64,000 nt of DNA, from assembly GCA_949361645.1 (NCBI GenBank), contig OX442427.1:5940757-6004756 (forward strand), read 5' to 3'. Within the stretch, counting starts at the first letter, position 1. The number at the start of each line of letters is the position of its first letter. Shown here piece by piece: positions 1 through 10,425 of this stretch. The notes below the pieces were generated by a model. It searched no databases and was not told where the DNA came from. It saw only the letters and a list, made by a program, of their open reading frames with translations. The DNA comes from Spongilla lacustris (taxonomy: Eukaryota > Porifera > Demospongiae > Spongillida > Spongillidae). A program made the position numbers and the translations under genes.

Positions 1-966
1 CGACCAAAGTGCTGAGTGACAGGAAAAGATCAAAGTGAGTTCAACAACCCTATGCATATTTTGGATTCACCAAGGCAACTCTATTCAGTCAAGAACACTT
101 CAGATCTGAGGTAAAATAATTTAGTAACAATTTGAGAAGGTCACAGCTGACCAGGCTACGTTTTGAGAGATCGATAGACCCTTCTCACTGAAATTTGATA
201 CAATATAGTGCTACCTCTGAATAGCGGAAAGTTGTCACATTGGAATTAAGGGTTATTCATAGGTAGATAAGCTAACTGTTCTTAGGGGCTTAACTTCCTA
301 TGAATAGCCCTTATTTGAGGTGATCTTTGTAGAACACATGAAAGCAACCACAACCAAGAAATGATGAGAAACAACTCAAGAGTGACTTGTATCTTTTTGC
401 CCTTTCACAGCCAAAAGGTACGGCCTGGACTATTTTGTAGAGCACTTCAAATCTATAACATGGCTAAGAAATATTCAGTGGAGACATTACAGCCAAAGAT
501 TTACACTGTTACCTCCGTAAGGTACTACCTGAAGCCTCAGACAATATACTATTGAATGAAGTTTTCAAAGCGTTTTGGCTGTGAACAGTCAAAAAGTTAT
601 AAAGGTTTGAAGTATCTGAAATCGTAGTAATGAGTCACCCACACATTACCTGTATAGGTCACTTGACCGCAAATGTGCCAAGTGGCCTTTGCACTCATTT
701 ACAAATGGAAAACAATACTTACGATACAGACTGCGCTCCTTGCACAATGCTAATGCAGGTTCAGTTGCCATACAGAGTAGTAAGGGTGTCTGAACATATA
801 ACACAAGTTTGCACACCCCAATTAAAATCACTGATGCCTAATTAATTTTGAATATATTAACCTAAAGCATAACCTTTTTGCACTTTATGGCAGTTACTTT
901 CGCATCCTCCCTCACAATGGAACTCTATTTTATTTACATGAAAGTCTCTCCGATTAAGAAAACTAA
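1..966. other. Unassigned flank, no gene recognised
   Basis: No convincing coding region is seen. The only structure is a short imperfect inverted repeat (about 246-262 against 298-314, one mismatch) around the words TTATTCATAGG and CCTATGAATA, with a loop of about 35 bases. It may be a remnant of a small inverted-repeat element. The first 34 bases could be the 3' end of an exon followed by a GTGAGT donor, but that is too short to support. Confidence 0.3.
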
Positions 967-1071
967 TCACCTCCAGGTCGAGGGGGTATCATTCACCACA
1001 CCTCTCTGACCTTGTACCATCTTGGGTCCAAATTCATAGTAGATAGAGCAGTCATGTGTGTATGTATACTT
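967..1071 (-). CDS. Candidate terminal exon of an unknown gene
   Basis: On the minus strand this stretch is open for about 34 codons and reads as ordinary protein (YYEFGPKMVQGQ, then GVVNDTPSTWR) up to a TGA at 967-969. The last codon and stop also contain a possible GTGATT donor, so it could be an internal or a terminal exon. I do not recognise the product, and no matching upstream exons were found before the minisatellite at 1203. The low confidence reflects its short length and lack of a known family. Confidence 0.18.
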   Translation of the reverse strand, partial: KYTYTHDCSIYYEFGPKMVQGQRGVVNDTPSTWR

Positions 1072-1202
1072 AGATTTTGTTACTCCATCAGCTTGGAAGA
1101 GTAATAAAGCTTGTTCTGCGACTTCCACTTTATTTTACCGTGGAATTACAAAAATCAATTATCAAACATAACTCAAAAACTGAACATTGGAAATCGTTTT
1201 TA

Positions 1203-1713
1203 CATGCACCTCAAGTGAGACCACATGTACATGCACCTCAAGTGAGACCACATGTACATGCACCTCAAGTGAGACCACATGTACATGCACCTCAAGTGTG
1301 ACCACATGTACATGTGTCTCAAGTGAGACCACATGTACATGCACCTCAAGTGTGACCTCATGTACATGCATCTCAAGTGAGACCACATGTACATGCACCT
1401 CAAGGGAGACCACATGTACATGCACCTCAAGTGAGACCACATGTACATGCACCTCAAGTGAGACCACATGTACATGCACCTCAAGTGTGACCACATGTAC
1501 ATGCACCTCAAGTGAGACCACATGTACATGCACCTCAAGTGAGACCACATGTACATGCACCTCAAGTGAGACCACATGTACATGCACCTCAAGTGTGACC
1601 ACATGTACATGCACCTCAAGTGTGACCACATGTACATGCACCTCAAGTGAGACCACATGTACATGCACCTCAAATGAGACCACATGTACATGCACCTCAA
1701 GGGAGACCACATG
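1203..1713. repeat. 27-bp minisatellite, about 19 copies
   Basis: Near-perfect tandem 27-bp units contain TGCACCTCAAGTGAGACC followed by the palindromic ACATGTACA. A few units carry GTGTGACC or GGGAGACC instead of GTGAGACC. The unit length is a multiple of three, so long reading frames run through it in several frames; these are artefacts. The array is interrupted by the retrotransposon inserted at 1709 and resumes at 5764. Confidence 0.93.
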
Positions 1714-1810
1714 TGTGGCATGGGACTGTTTGATGTTATGTATTGCGCTATATGTATATCTGCGCATGCGTGTAAGGGAGAGGCACTTTTTGGAATAATC
1801 ATATTCTACA
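1714..1810 (+). repeat. 5' LTR (97 bp)
   Basis: Begins TGTGGCATGGG and ends ATTCTACA, the usual TG...CA ends. It matches 5667-5763 base for base apart from the second position. At 97 bp it is very short for a gypsy-type LTR (commonly several hundred bases). Confidence 0.93.
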
Positions 1811-1824
1811 TGGTGGCAGCGGTG
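1811..1824 (+). other. Primer-binding site for tRNA-Leu
   Basis: TGGTGGCAGCGGTG directly follows the 5' LTR. It is complementary to the 3' end (including CCA) of animal tRNA-Leu of the AAG type, the expected position and polarity for the minus-strand primer. The tRNA identity rests on recalled animal tRNA-Leu 3' sequence, not on a search. Confidence 0.72.
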
Positions 1825-1843
1825 CGTGTTGGAAGAGAAAAGA

Positions 1844-4800
1844 ATGGCTCACGTTAAGCTAGACCACCCGGAGCCTTTCAACTTCAAAAAGCCAGAAGAG
1901 TGGCAACGATGAAAACGCCGTTTCGAGCAATTTAGGGTCGCTTCAGGGCTAAAAGAAGCTAGCGCAGCAAAACAAGTGAGCACGCTGTTGTATTGTATGG
2001 GGGAGGAGTCAGAGGCAGTGTTATCGTCTACGAACCCCACGGAAGACGATAGGAAAACATATGACGGAGTCATGGCCAAGTTTGATTCCTTTTTTGCGGT
2101 ACGCAAAAATGTCATTTTTGAGCGAGCGCGATTCAATCGCAGAAGCCAGCTAGAAGGTGAGATGGCGGAGAAATATATAATGGAACTCTATGCTCTAGCG
2201 GAGAGTTGCGAATACGGAGAAAAGACTCCAGAAATGATACGGGACCGCCTAGTAGTCGGAATCAGGGATGAAGCAATGTCGAGGAAGTTGCAACTGGACC
2301 CTGACCTTACGCTAGAGACAGCAAAGAAAAAGATACGTCAAGAGGAAGCGGTCAGAGAGCAACAACAGTCATTGAAAGAAACAGACACGGTTGGCATAGA
2401 AGAAATCAATCGTTATCGGGCAAGATGGAAAGAGCAAACCTCAAAAATACGAGGAGACCAGAGACCACAAGGAAGACAGTGTACAAGATGTGGAAGAAGC
2501 AATCACCCAAAAGATAGATGTCCAGCTAAAGGTGTCATTTGCCACAGGTGCGGGAGAAAAGGACACTACAGCAATCAGTGTTATTCACGAAGGCCAGCAG
2601 AGGTTACTGGTCAGAAAGCAGCCGTGGACTCAGCGTACTTGGATGCTCTTATAACGAAACAAAACTCATCATGGATGTCAGCATTGCAATTGAATAACAA
2701 GGAAGTTAAATTCAAGCTGGACACAGGAGCAGAGGTGACAGCAATCTCCCAAGAAACGCACAGGTTATTGGGGAATCCCAAACTGCTTAGACCTACAAAG
2801 ATCTTAAGGGGCCCCTCACATCAACCATTGAAGGTGTTGGGACAGTTCCAGGGGGAGCTCAATAGCGAAGGCAGAGTAACCACACAGACTATTTATGTCA
2901 TCTGCGGCTTGAAGACCAACCTGCTTGGTCTCCCAGCTATAGAGGGGTTAAGCCTATTGTGCAGAGTTGACACCATGTCAGAGAAGCAAGATATACTGAG
3001 TCAGTTTCCATCACTGTTTTCAGGGCTGGGGACCATGGGTCCTGAGTATGAAATTAAGCTGCAGACAGACGCAGTGCCTTACTCAATCTTTACTCTTCGA
3101 TCAATTCCCCTACCGCTCCGTGATAAAGTGCGAGAAGAGCTGAACAAGATGGAGAGTGATGGGATCATTACCAAAGTAGAAGAACCAACACCATGGTGTG
3201 CAGGAATGGTAGTCATGCCAAAGAAGTCAGGAGAGATACGAGTGTGTGTGGATCTTAAGCGTCTGAATGAAAGTGTGTTGCGAGAAGTATATCCACTGCC
3301 AAGGGTGGATGACATATTGGCACAGCTAGCAGGTGCGAAATGCTTTAGCAAGCTGGATGCCAACAGCGGGTTTTGGCAGATACCGCTCACTGAAAAATCC
3401 AGACTTCTCACTACATTTCTTACACCATTTGGACGGTACTGTTTCACCAAGTTACCATTTGGGATATCAAGTGGGCCAGAACTTTTCCAGAAAAGAATGA
3501 GTCAGATCCTAAGCGGACTAGAGGGTGTTGTTTGCCTCATTGATGACATTTTGGTGATGGGCAAAAATGCAAAGGAACATGACGAAAGGCTACTTGCAGT
3601 GTTGCAGCGGATTCGGGATGCTAGGGTGACCTTGAACCGAGAGAAATGTGTGTTTCACCAGTCATCAGTTAAGTTTCTGGGTCACATAGTCGACCAAGAA
3701 GGGATCCATGCTGACCCAGAGAAAACTGAAGCCATACGGCAGATGAAAGCACCAGATAATGTGACTGAACTACGGAGGTTTATGGGAATGATCAACCAGC
3801 TAGGAAAATTCATCCCAAATTTGGCCGAGCTCACACAGCCACTAAGAGAGCTACTCAGCAAGTCTGCAATGTGGGTCTGGAACAGTCCACAAACCCAAGC
3901 CTTCAATAACATAAAGGCTGAACTAGTCAAACCAGCAGTTTTGGCGCCTTATAACCCAGAGGCACCAACAACAGTAACAGCTGATGCTTCCTCCTATGGA
4001 TTGGGAGCTGTCCTCTGTCAGAAAGTAGACTCTGCCTGGAAACCTGTGGTGTTTGCATCAAGGTCACTAACGGAGACAGAGCGAAGGTATGCACAAGTGG
4101 AGAAAGAGGCCTTGGCAGTTACATGGGCATGCGAGAAGCTGTCAAACTATCTCCTAGGAAAGAAGTTTCTAATCGAGACAGACCACAAACCGCTGGTAGC
4201 GCTCCTTGGATCAAAACAACTGGACACCTTGCCTCCTCGGGTACTACAATTTCGGTGGAGACTGGCCCGATTCAGTTATGATGTGGTCCACATCCCAGGA
4301 AAATTGCTGTATACAGCTGATGCATTGTCAAGAGCCCCCTTGCAATCAACCACTAACAATGCAGTCTTACAGGAGGAAGCAGAATGTATAATGGAGGTCT
4401 CTATTGAAAGTCTTCCCATGAGCAGGGAAACACTGCAGCTCTACAAACAGTCACAATCAAAAGATCCCATATGCTCATCTGTCATCAACTACAGCAGGTC
4501 AGGCTGGCCAAAGGTGAAGAGCCAGGTAGCTCCTGACCTCAGAGCATATTGAAATGTCCCTGGCCTTTTGACAATCCACCAGGACATTCTTCTGTGTGAA
4601 AACCGACTTGTTGTACCAAAAGACATGAGGAAGCGCACACTGCAGAAAATTCATGAAGGACACCAGGGGATAGAAAGGTGTCTTCTTAGGGCCAAGACAG
4701 CAGTGTGGTGGCCAGGTCTGCAAAAGGAGGTATACAACATGGTAAAGCAGTGCCAGACATGTGCAAAGCAGAATACCCAGACACGGGAACCACTGCTTCC

Positions 4801-5666
4801 CACAAAGCTCCCAGCATACCCATGGCAGAGGGTGGCTTCGGACCTTTTCACACTCAAAGGGGTGAACTACTTGGTAGTGGTGGACTATTTCTCACGATTT
4901 CCTGAGGTCAAGACACTCACCACCACCACATCAGAGAAAATCATCCTATCCTTAAAGGAAGTGTTTTCACATCATGGAATACCCGAAACCCTGGTCACTG
5001 ATAATGGGCCACAATTTACATCACAGGAGTTCATAGACTGCAAAATCTTATGGGTTTAACCACACCACATCAAGCCCTCATTTTCCTCAGAGCAATGGAC
5101 AGGCAGAGCGAACAGTGCAAACAGTTAAACGACTACTCCAAGATTCAGCTGATCCATACCTAGCTCTTCTCAGTTATAGGACAACCCCTTTTCCTTGGTG
5201 TGGGCTTAGCCCAGCAGAGCTATCAATGGGTAGAAGGATACGCTCCAATCTACCTCAGGTGGAGAATCTACTAGTTCCAAAGTGGGAATACCTGAAAGAT
5301 TTCCAGAACAAAAATGAGCTCTTTAAGAACCAACAAAAGGAAAACTATGACCGTCGCCACAGGGTGAGGGCACTGACCCCACTGCCAGAGAAGAGCGGGG
5401 TGTGGATCACACAAGGTGCTGAGCCAGTGCCGGGTCAAGTGACTTCCAAAGCATCTGCCCCAAGGTCATACATGGTTGAGACGAGTGCAGGACTGTTGAG
5501 GAGAAACCGTTGGCACCTGAATCCACAACCCAAAGGGGTCTCACAAGGGGAAGCACCAAACCCACAACTGACCACAATCCCTACCCAACCACCTGCATCG
5601 CATACAGACGAGATCACGAACGAAGACTCCTATTCATCCCCCAGACAGACTCTAGGGAAAGGGAGA
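1844..5666 (+). pseudogene. Broken gag-pol polyprotein of the LTR retrotransposon
   Basis: Translation starts at the ATG at 1844. The order is Gag; two CX2CX4HX4C zinc knuckles (about 2479-2520 and 2540-2581); aspartic protease with DTGA (about 2717); reverse transcriptase with a KLDANSGFWQ block (about 3350), LPFGISSGPELFQKRM and an IDDIL catalytic box (about 3539); RNase H (DASSYGLGAVL, about 3980); integrase with an HX3H...CX2C zinc domain (about 4650-4765), the D...D pair including TDNGPQF (about 4997), and the final Glu in NGQAE (about 5105). Breaks are in-frame TGA at 1910-1912 and 4550-4552, and a frameshift near 5036-5042. The last frame runs without a stop into the 3' LTR. Both TGA codons sit where the family carries tryptophan. 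It cannot make a full polyprotein as it stands. Confidence 0.92.
5654..5666 (+). other. Polypurine tract
   Basis: The purine run AGGGAAAGGGAGA lies directly before the 3' LTR, where plus-strand DNA synthesis of an LTR retroelement is primed. Confidence 0.82.
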
Positions 5667-5763
5667 TATGGCATGGGACTGTTTGATGTTATGTATTGCG
5701 CTATATGTATATCTGCGCATGCGTGTAAGGGAGAGGCACTTTTTGGAATAATCATATTCTACA
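5667..5763 (+). repeat. 3' LTR (97 bp)
   Basis: Copy of the 5' LTR; the second base is A instead of G, and it ends TTCTACA directly before the ACATG target duplication. Confidence 0.93.
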
Positions 5764-5850
5764 ACATGTACATGCACCTCAAGGGAGACCACATGTACTT
5801 GCACCTCAAGTGTACACACCAGAGTGAGACCACATGGACATGCAGAGGAT
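5764..5850. repeat. Distal part of the 27-bp minisatellite
   Basis: About three diverged copies of the same unit as 1203-1713, confirming that the retrotransposon split one array. Confidence 0.85.
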
Positions 5851-6206
5851 TTTGTAGCAGTACATGTACCCATAATGAGCACCAAGGCTGTTGGTCATCA
5901 CACCACTCTTTCAGGTTGAGTACAGTACCAGTGGCTAGTACTTCAGCATACCATCATGCATCAGCAGGATGCCAAGGGCATACTTTGGCATTGTAAGTGA
6001 ATGTCCAGTGGTGCCTCCTTGTAAGAGAATGGTCGACACATATTTCAGTTGGATCAATTACGATATGTTCATGATCCAGGCATGTGGTATCAATAGTACT
6101 CGCAGTGATTATACATACGCAATACTCATGCATAAAGAGACGATGAGAAAAGAAAATGATTATGAACATAAAATCTCCAACAAGCAACAACAAAAAAAAG
6201 ACGGGG
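5851..6206. other. Intergenic, nothing recognised
   Basis: No coding sequence or repeat is evident between the split minisatellite and the tRNA gene. Confidence 0.4.
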
Positions 6207-6208
6207 GG

Positions 6209-6214
6209 AAAAAA
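6209..6214 (-). terminator. RNA polymerase III terminator of tRNA-Thr
   Basis: A run of six A on the plus strand (T6 in the tRNA sense) starts seven bases beyond the tRNA 3' end, the normal pol III stop. Confidence 0.75.
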
Positions 6215-6220
6215 TATAAC

Positions 6221-6294
6221 AGGCCCTGACCGGATTCGAACCGGTGATCTCCTGTTTACTAGACAGGCGCTTTAACCAACTAAGCCACAGAGCC
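6221..6294 (-). tRNA. tRNA-Thr (anticodon AGT)
   Basis: The reverse strand starts GGCTCTGTGGCTTAGTTGG and folds into a full cloverleaf. The acceptor stem GGCTCTG/CAGGGCC has one G-U pair. The D-arm carries the A box, the anticodon stem CCTGT/ACAGG encloses loop CTAGTAA, and the T-arm carries the B box GGTTCGAATCC. The discriminator base is T. Anticodon AGT (read as IGU) decodes Thr codons. There is no intron and no encoded CCA, as expected for a eukaryotic gene. Confidence 0.95.
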
Positions 6295-6917
6295 TTACAT
6301 GGAATATATTATCCAATGCAAGCGTATTGTATTTTGTCAAGTCTTACAGTAAGCACATCCACTGTTGGGTGATGCAGATGAAGCTCGTTTAGATGTGGTG
6401 GTATAAAACAAGCTTTGTTTGCTCAATCCCTAATCTTACGTGAAATAGAATGCATCACTTGCTCAATCCTATTGCCGCCTTGAATAGGACAAGCGAAGGT
6501 CGTACGTGTATTTAGAAGTTGTGCATGGTTGCTTCTCACCCCTTGCATTCCTAACCTCCTCTGGTCATGGATAATTATATATATATATATAATTATATAC
6601 ATAATATCCATGCTCTGATGGATTTGGTCCGAAGAGAATTGTTTCTCTAATAGCTGGAAAGAAAGAACAACCATACTGCCTTACCTTGTTCTGGCGGCTT
6701 CGGTTTCTTCTGCATGTACTACACTCAGCAATAGTTTGCCTTTGTGGTTCACGATCCTCATGCCTTCATCCATCTAGACTCTCCAATTGTTAATTGTTCT
6801 GCTGGCTACAAAACCTCCTCATTTTAAGACTTGCATTTATGTATTCCGCATGTATATATGCATGTTTTCCATGTATTCATCGTTATTGCCAACACTATTA
6901 TTATTATAAGCATTATG
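6295..6917. other. Intergenic, nothing recognised
   Basis: AT-rich. The only local structure is an AT palindrome around 6567-6609. No exon was recognised. Confidence 0.35.
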
Positions 6918-8138
6918 TGTTGATAAACTAGCACGGGTTGCAGAACTGCAACCTCAAGCTGCGTATGCTGCAATGGCAAAATCTCTGCAGTTTGAATGGT
7001 CATTTGTACAGTGAATCATACCAAACTGTGAATCTTCTTTTGCTCTACTGCAAGATAAGATAAACACAACCTTTTGGCCTGCAATTTTCAGTACTGACAT
7101 ATCACAGCTAGAACTAAACATGTTTACACTACCTGCTCGGATGGAAGGAATGGGTGTTAATGACCCTGTTGAAGCAGCAAGAACAGCCTTTATTTCTTCC
7201 AGAGCAATCACTGATGTAATTGTTACAGCAATTAAAGGCAAGGGAGATTTCTCAGTATATGATCACTTGCAACAGATGACACAGGCAAAGAAAGAGATGA
7301 AGCATGCGATTACAGGATCTCAAGAAGATAAGCTAAATTTGATACTGACACTTCTGAGTGAAGGGAAGAAGCGAGCAATTCAAAGAGTAGTAAAGGGGAC
7401 GACATCCACCTGGCTGACTGTACTACCAGTATCCCACTACCACTTTGACCTCTCACTATCAGAATTTCGTGATGCTTTGGCTATCAGATATCACCAACCA
7501 CTAACAAAGTTGCTTGCTTACTGTAATGGATGTGGTGGAGAGAGTTTACCTTTCAGCATGCATGCTTTGGATTGCATAAAAAGTGGCTTGATCATCCAAT
7601 GGCACAATGAGGTGAGAGAGGCTTTGCATCCATTGCATTTAGGGATGTGATAAGAGAACCAATTGTGAGAGATGCTGATCCTGTGAGAGGTCTACCTGCC
7701 TTGGTAGCTGATCTTGGTGTGAGAGGATTGTGGGCTGCCCAGACTGAGGCATTACTTGATATTCGTGTCATGGACACTGACGCCCAGTCATATACCAGCC
7801 GCACTGTTGATTCTGTTCTCCTATCAGCTGAAAATGAGAAGAAAAAGAAATACCTGGATGCTGTTGAGGCTAGACATGCATCTTTCACCCCTTTTGTCAC
7901 CTCAATTGATGGTGTCCTAGCTCGAGAAGCTAACTCCGTCATAAAGCTGTTAGCAAGCAAAATAGCATTAAAGTGGGAAAAACCACTAAGTGAAGTGACT
8001 GGATGGGTAAGGGCAACGTTGGCATTTGCTATACTAAGAGCAACAAATCTGTGCATAAGAGGAAGCAGAGTGAAATGGAGGAGTGCAGTGCACATGGATG
8101 ATGATGGGGCTGGACTACCCACATCAGCTTATGAATAG
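6918..8138 (+). pseudogene. Decayed 3' end of a reverse-transcriptase retrotransposon
   Basis: The reading frame resembles the C-terminal part of a multicopy invertebrate reverse-transcriptase protein: a PQAAYAA block, then LPARMEGMGVNDP (about 7126), then a Cys-Cys-His-Cys cluster (CNGCGG...HALDC, about 7530-7578), then WHNEVREA, then an endonuclease-like block (PVRGLPALVADLGVRGLW...LLDIRV, about 7680-7775) and an ENEKKKKYLD helix. The CCHC finger followed by spaced Asp residues recalls the restriction-like endonuclease end of R2-type non-LTR elements; that assignment is tentative. It is interrupted by an in-frame TGA at 7012-7014 and a one-base frameshift near 7620-7626. The start is missing, typical of 5' truncation. 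A (TTA)n run 95 bases after the stop could be the element's 3' tail. Confidence 0.72.
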
Positions 8139-8230
8139 AATATGTAAGTGTTATTATGTGTGTGCATGTGCCTGGGTATTGTATTTATTCCTTTGTATTT
8201 TCTGTTTGTAATCTCTGTCTGTATTCCCTG

Positions 8231-8232
<2 letters not shown>

Positions 8233-8281
<49 letters not shown>

Positions 8282-8282
8282 G
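8233..8282. repeat. (TTA)n microsatellite
   Basis: About 16 TTA/ATT units downstream of the retrotransposon remnant; possibly its 3' tail. Confidence 0.9.
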
Positions 8283-8554
8283 ATATATATATTATAACAT
8301 TTAAGCATTATTATATTAAGCATACACAATATAAACACACAATATAAACATCTAGCAATTCGCTGCCCATCCTTGCAACTGAGCAAGGCGTGGGCCGTGG
8401 CATTGTAATCAGAGCTGTATGGGTGACTTAACCTTCACCTGATGAGGGCTGACTCCACTGCTATTCCATACCATTCCACCTTCTTCCTCACTCGTAATTT
8501 TGAGTATATTTGTATACAGGTTTGTGTCATTCAAGTGTTATGTATACAAATACA

Positions 8555-9056
8555 GGGAGGGAGGGAGGGAGGGAGGGAGGGAGGGAGGGAGGGAGGGAGG
8601 GAGGGAGGGAGGGAGGGAGGGAGGGAGGGAGGGAGGGAGGGAGGGAGGGAGGGAGGGAGGGAGGGAGGGAGGGAGGGAGGGAGGGAGGGAGGGAGGGAGG
8701 GAGGGAGGGAGGGAGGGAGGGAGGGAGGGAGGGAGGGAGGGAGGGAGGGAGGGAGGGAGGGAGGGAGGGAGGGAGGGAGGGAGGGAGGGAGGGAGGGAGG
8801 GAGGGAGGGAGGGAGGGAGGGAGGGAGGGAGGGAGGGAGGGAGGGAGGGAGGGAGGGAGGGAGGGAGGGAGGGAGGGAGGGAGGGAGGGAGGGAGGGAGG
8901 GAGGGAGGGAGGGAGGGAGGGAGGGAGGGAGGGAGGGAGGGAGGGAGGGAGGGAGGGAGGGAGGGAGGGAGGGAGGGAGGGAGGGAGGGAGGGAGGGAGG
9001 GAGGGAGGGAGGGAGGGAGGGAGGGAGGGAGGGAGGGAGGGAGGGAGGGAGGGAGG
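8555..9056. repeat. (GGGA)n tract, about 125 units
   Basis: Essentially perfect tetranucleotide repeat of about 502 bp with G runs every four bases. Such sequence can form G-quadruplex or triplex structures. Reading frames through it are artefacts. Confidence 0.97.
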
Positions 9057-9679
9057 TAGGGGTAATGTATGACATATTCTAATTATGCATACATGGGGAT
9101 TGTATAAAAGCTGCCCACACTAGCACATGCTACACCTATCACATGCCTATGTCCATAGACAGCTATTGCACCAATGACCTAGAAATGCTATAATTTAAAG
9201 TGTAATTATGCGTGCCCCTTTCACTACATGTGTACAACCTGCACAAAATTATTTTAATAAAGGAAGCAGGGGCTTTGTTACATAGGAAAGGTAAGCGCTA
9301 TGTATGTATACACAGTGTATTATTAGAACTAGCTAATTAGAGGTAAGGATGAATCCCTGGCAGCCTCAATCCGCCTCTACCCTATTAAATTAAATATACA
9401 AGGATCTACCTCATGTGTGCAAGCTGGGGGGGGTTATATGTGACATACCACAATACACCTGTTCATCAATGTATGGCAGCATTCAACATGCATTCAGGGT
9501 ACGAGTGTATAGTAAGGCATGGTGTTATATTATATATATAATTATCATATATAATTATGCACGCTGATGATGTCAAGTGTTGTTAATGCACATATATTAC
9601 TGCAAAAGAATTCCATCACTTTTATTCACTGCAATGTCTCAGAACAGGAAATTGTTATCCATATCAGCAAAGTAACATA
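9057..9679. other. Intergenic, nothing recognised
   Basis: AT-rich with short AT palindromes near 9530-9560. No exon recognised. Confidence 0.35.
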
Positions 9680-10013
9680 CACTACATGATCACTACATGA
9701 TCACTACATGATCACTACATGATCACTACATGATCACTACATGATCACTACATGATCACTACATGATCACTACATGATCACTACATGATCACTACATGAT
9801 CATTACATGATCACTACATGATCACTACATGATCACTACATGATCACTACATGATCACTACATGATCACTACATGATCACTACATGATCACTACAGGATC
9901 ACTACAGGATCACTACATGATCACTACAGGATCACTACATGATCACTACAGGATCACTACATGATCACTACATGATCATTACATGATCACTACATGATCA
10001 CTAAAGAATCACT
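9680..10013. repeat. 11-bp tandem array CACTACATGAT, about 30 copies
   Basis: The unit CACTACATGAT repeats head to tail with occasional CAGGAT or CATTACAT variants. The 11-bp period is close to one helical turn, and each junction creates TGATCA. Confidence 0.95.
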
Positions 10014-10205
10014 AAACGTTATTGCATGATTATTACACCACTTAAGCCAAAGGTTATCTACATAGACCACCCTGATGGGGGCATTTTGGCAGAGGTCAGT
10101 GGACACTGCATTATTGCCATTAATATGCTATGTATACAGATATACATATGTGCCACAATATTGGTGTGTACAATTTTCAGTTTCAATGCACAGTTTACAC
10201 AACCT

Positions 10206-10418
10206 TACAGGATAGCAGTTCTTTGCATACACACACATTTGATGTTGTGCATATTGACATACAACTTCAAAAAATAATTTAAAAAATGAAAATGAACTCT
10301 TCAGTGTACAGGATAGCAGTTCTTTGCATACACACACGTTTGATGTTGTGCATATTGACATACCACTTCAAAAAATAATAAAATAAAATTAAAAAAATGA
10401 AATTGAACTCTTCAGTGT
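10206..10418. repeat. Two-copy tandem duplication (101-bp period)
   Basis: The segment starting TACAGGATAGCAGTTCTTTG occurs at 10206 and again at 10307. Both copies end in GAACTCTTCAGTGT; the second has gained about ten A/T bases. It abuts the stop codon of the receptor gene, so it probably lies in its 3' untranslated region. Confidence 0.9.
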
Positions 10419-10425
10419 GCAGCAG

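Larger units (their letters stand above)
1709..5768 (+). mobile_element. Ty3/gypsy-type LTR retrotransposon, complete but inactivated
   Basis: The full element is flanked by the direct duplication ACATG (1709-1713 and 5764-5768). In order it has a 97-bp LTR, a primer-binding site, a gag-pol reading frame, a polypurine tract and a second 97-bp LTR. The domain order protease, reverse transcriptase, RNase H, integrase is that of the Ty3/gypsy group (Metaviridae). The two LTRs are almost identical, the one obvious difference being the second base, so the insertion is probably recent. Coding capacity is nevertheless broken by two in-frame TGA codons and a frameshift. It landed inside the 27-bp minisatellite, whose ACATGT palindrome supplied the target. 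Confidence 0.93.

Noticed and set aside
1..40. Exon end with GTGAGT donor at the window start
   Set aside because: Only 34 bases visible; no way to test the frame.
1162..1802. Long Cys/Thr/Ser- or His/Val-rich proteins on both strands
   Set aside because: They are translations of the 27-bp minisatellite; all frames stay open because the unit is a multiple of three and lacks stops.
8442..9082. Gly/Arg/Glu-rich proteins of about 190-205 residues
   Set aside because: Translations of (GGGA)n, open in every frame.
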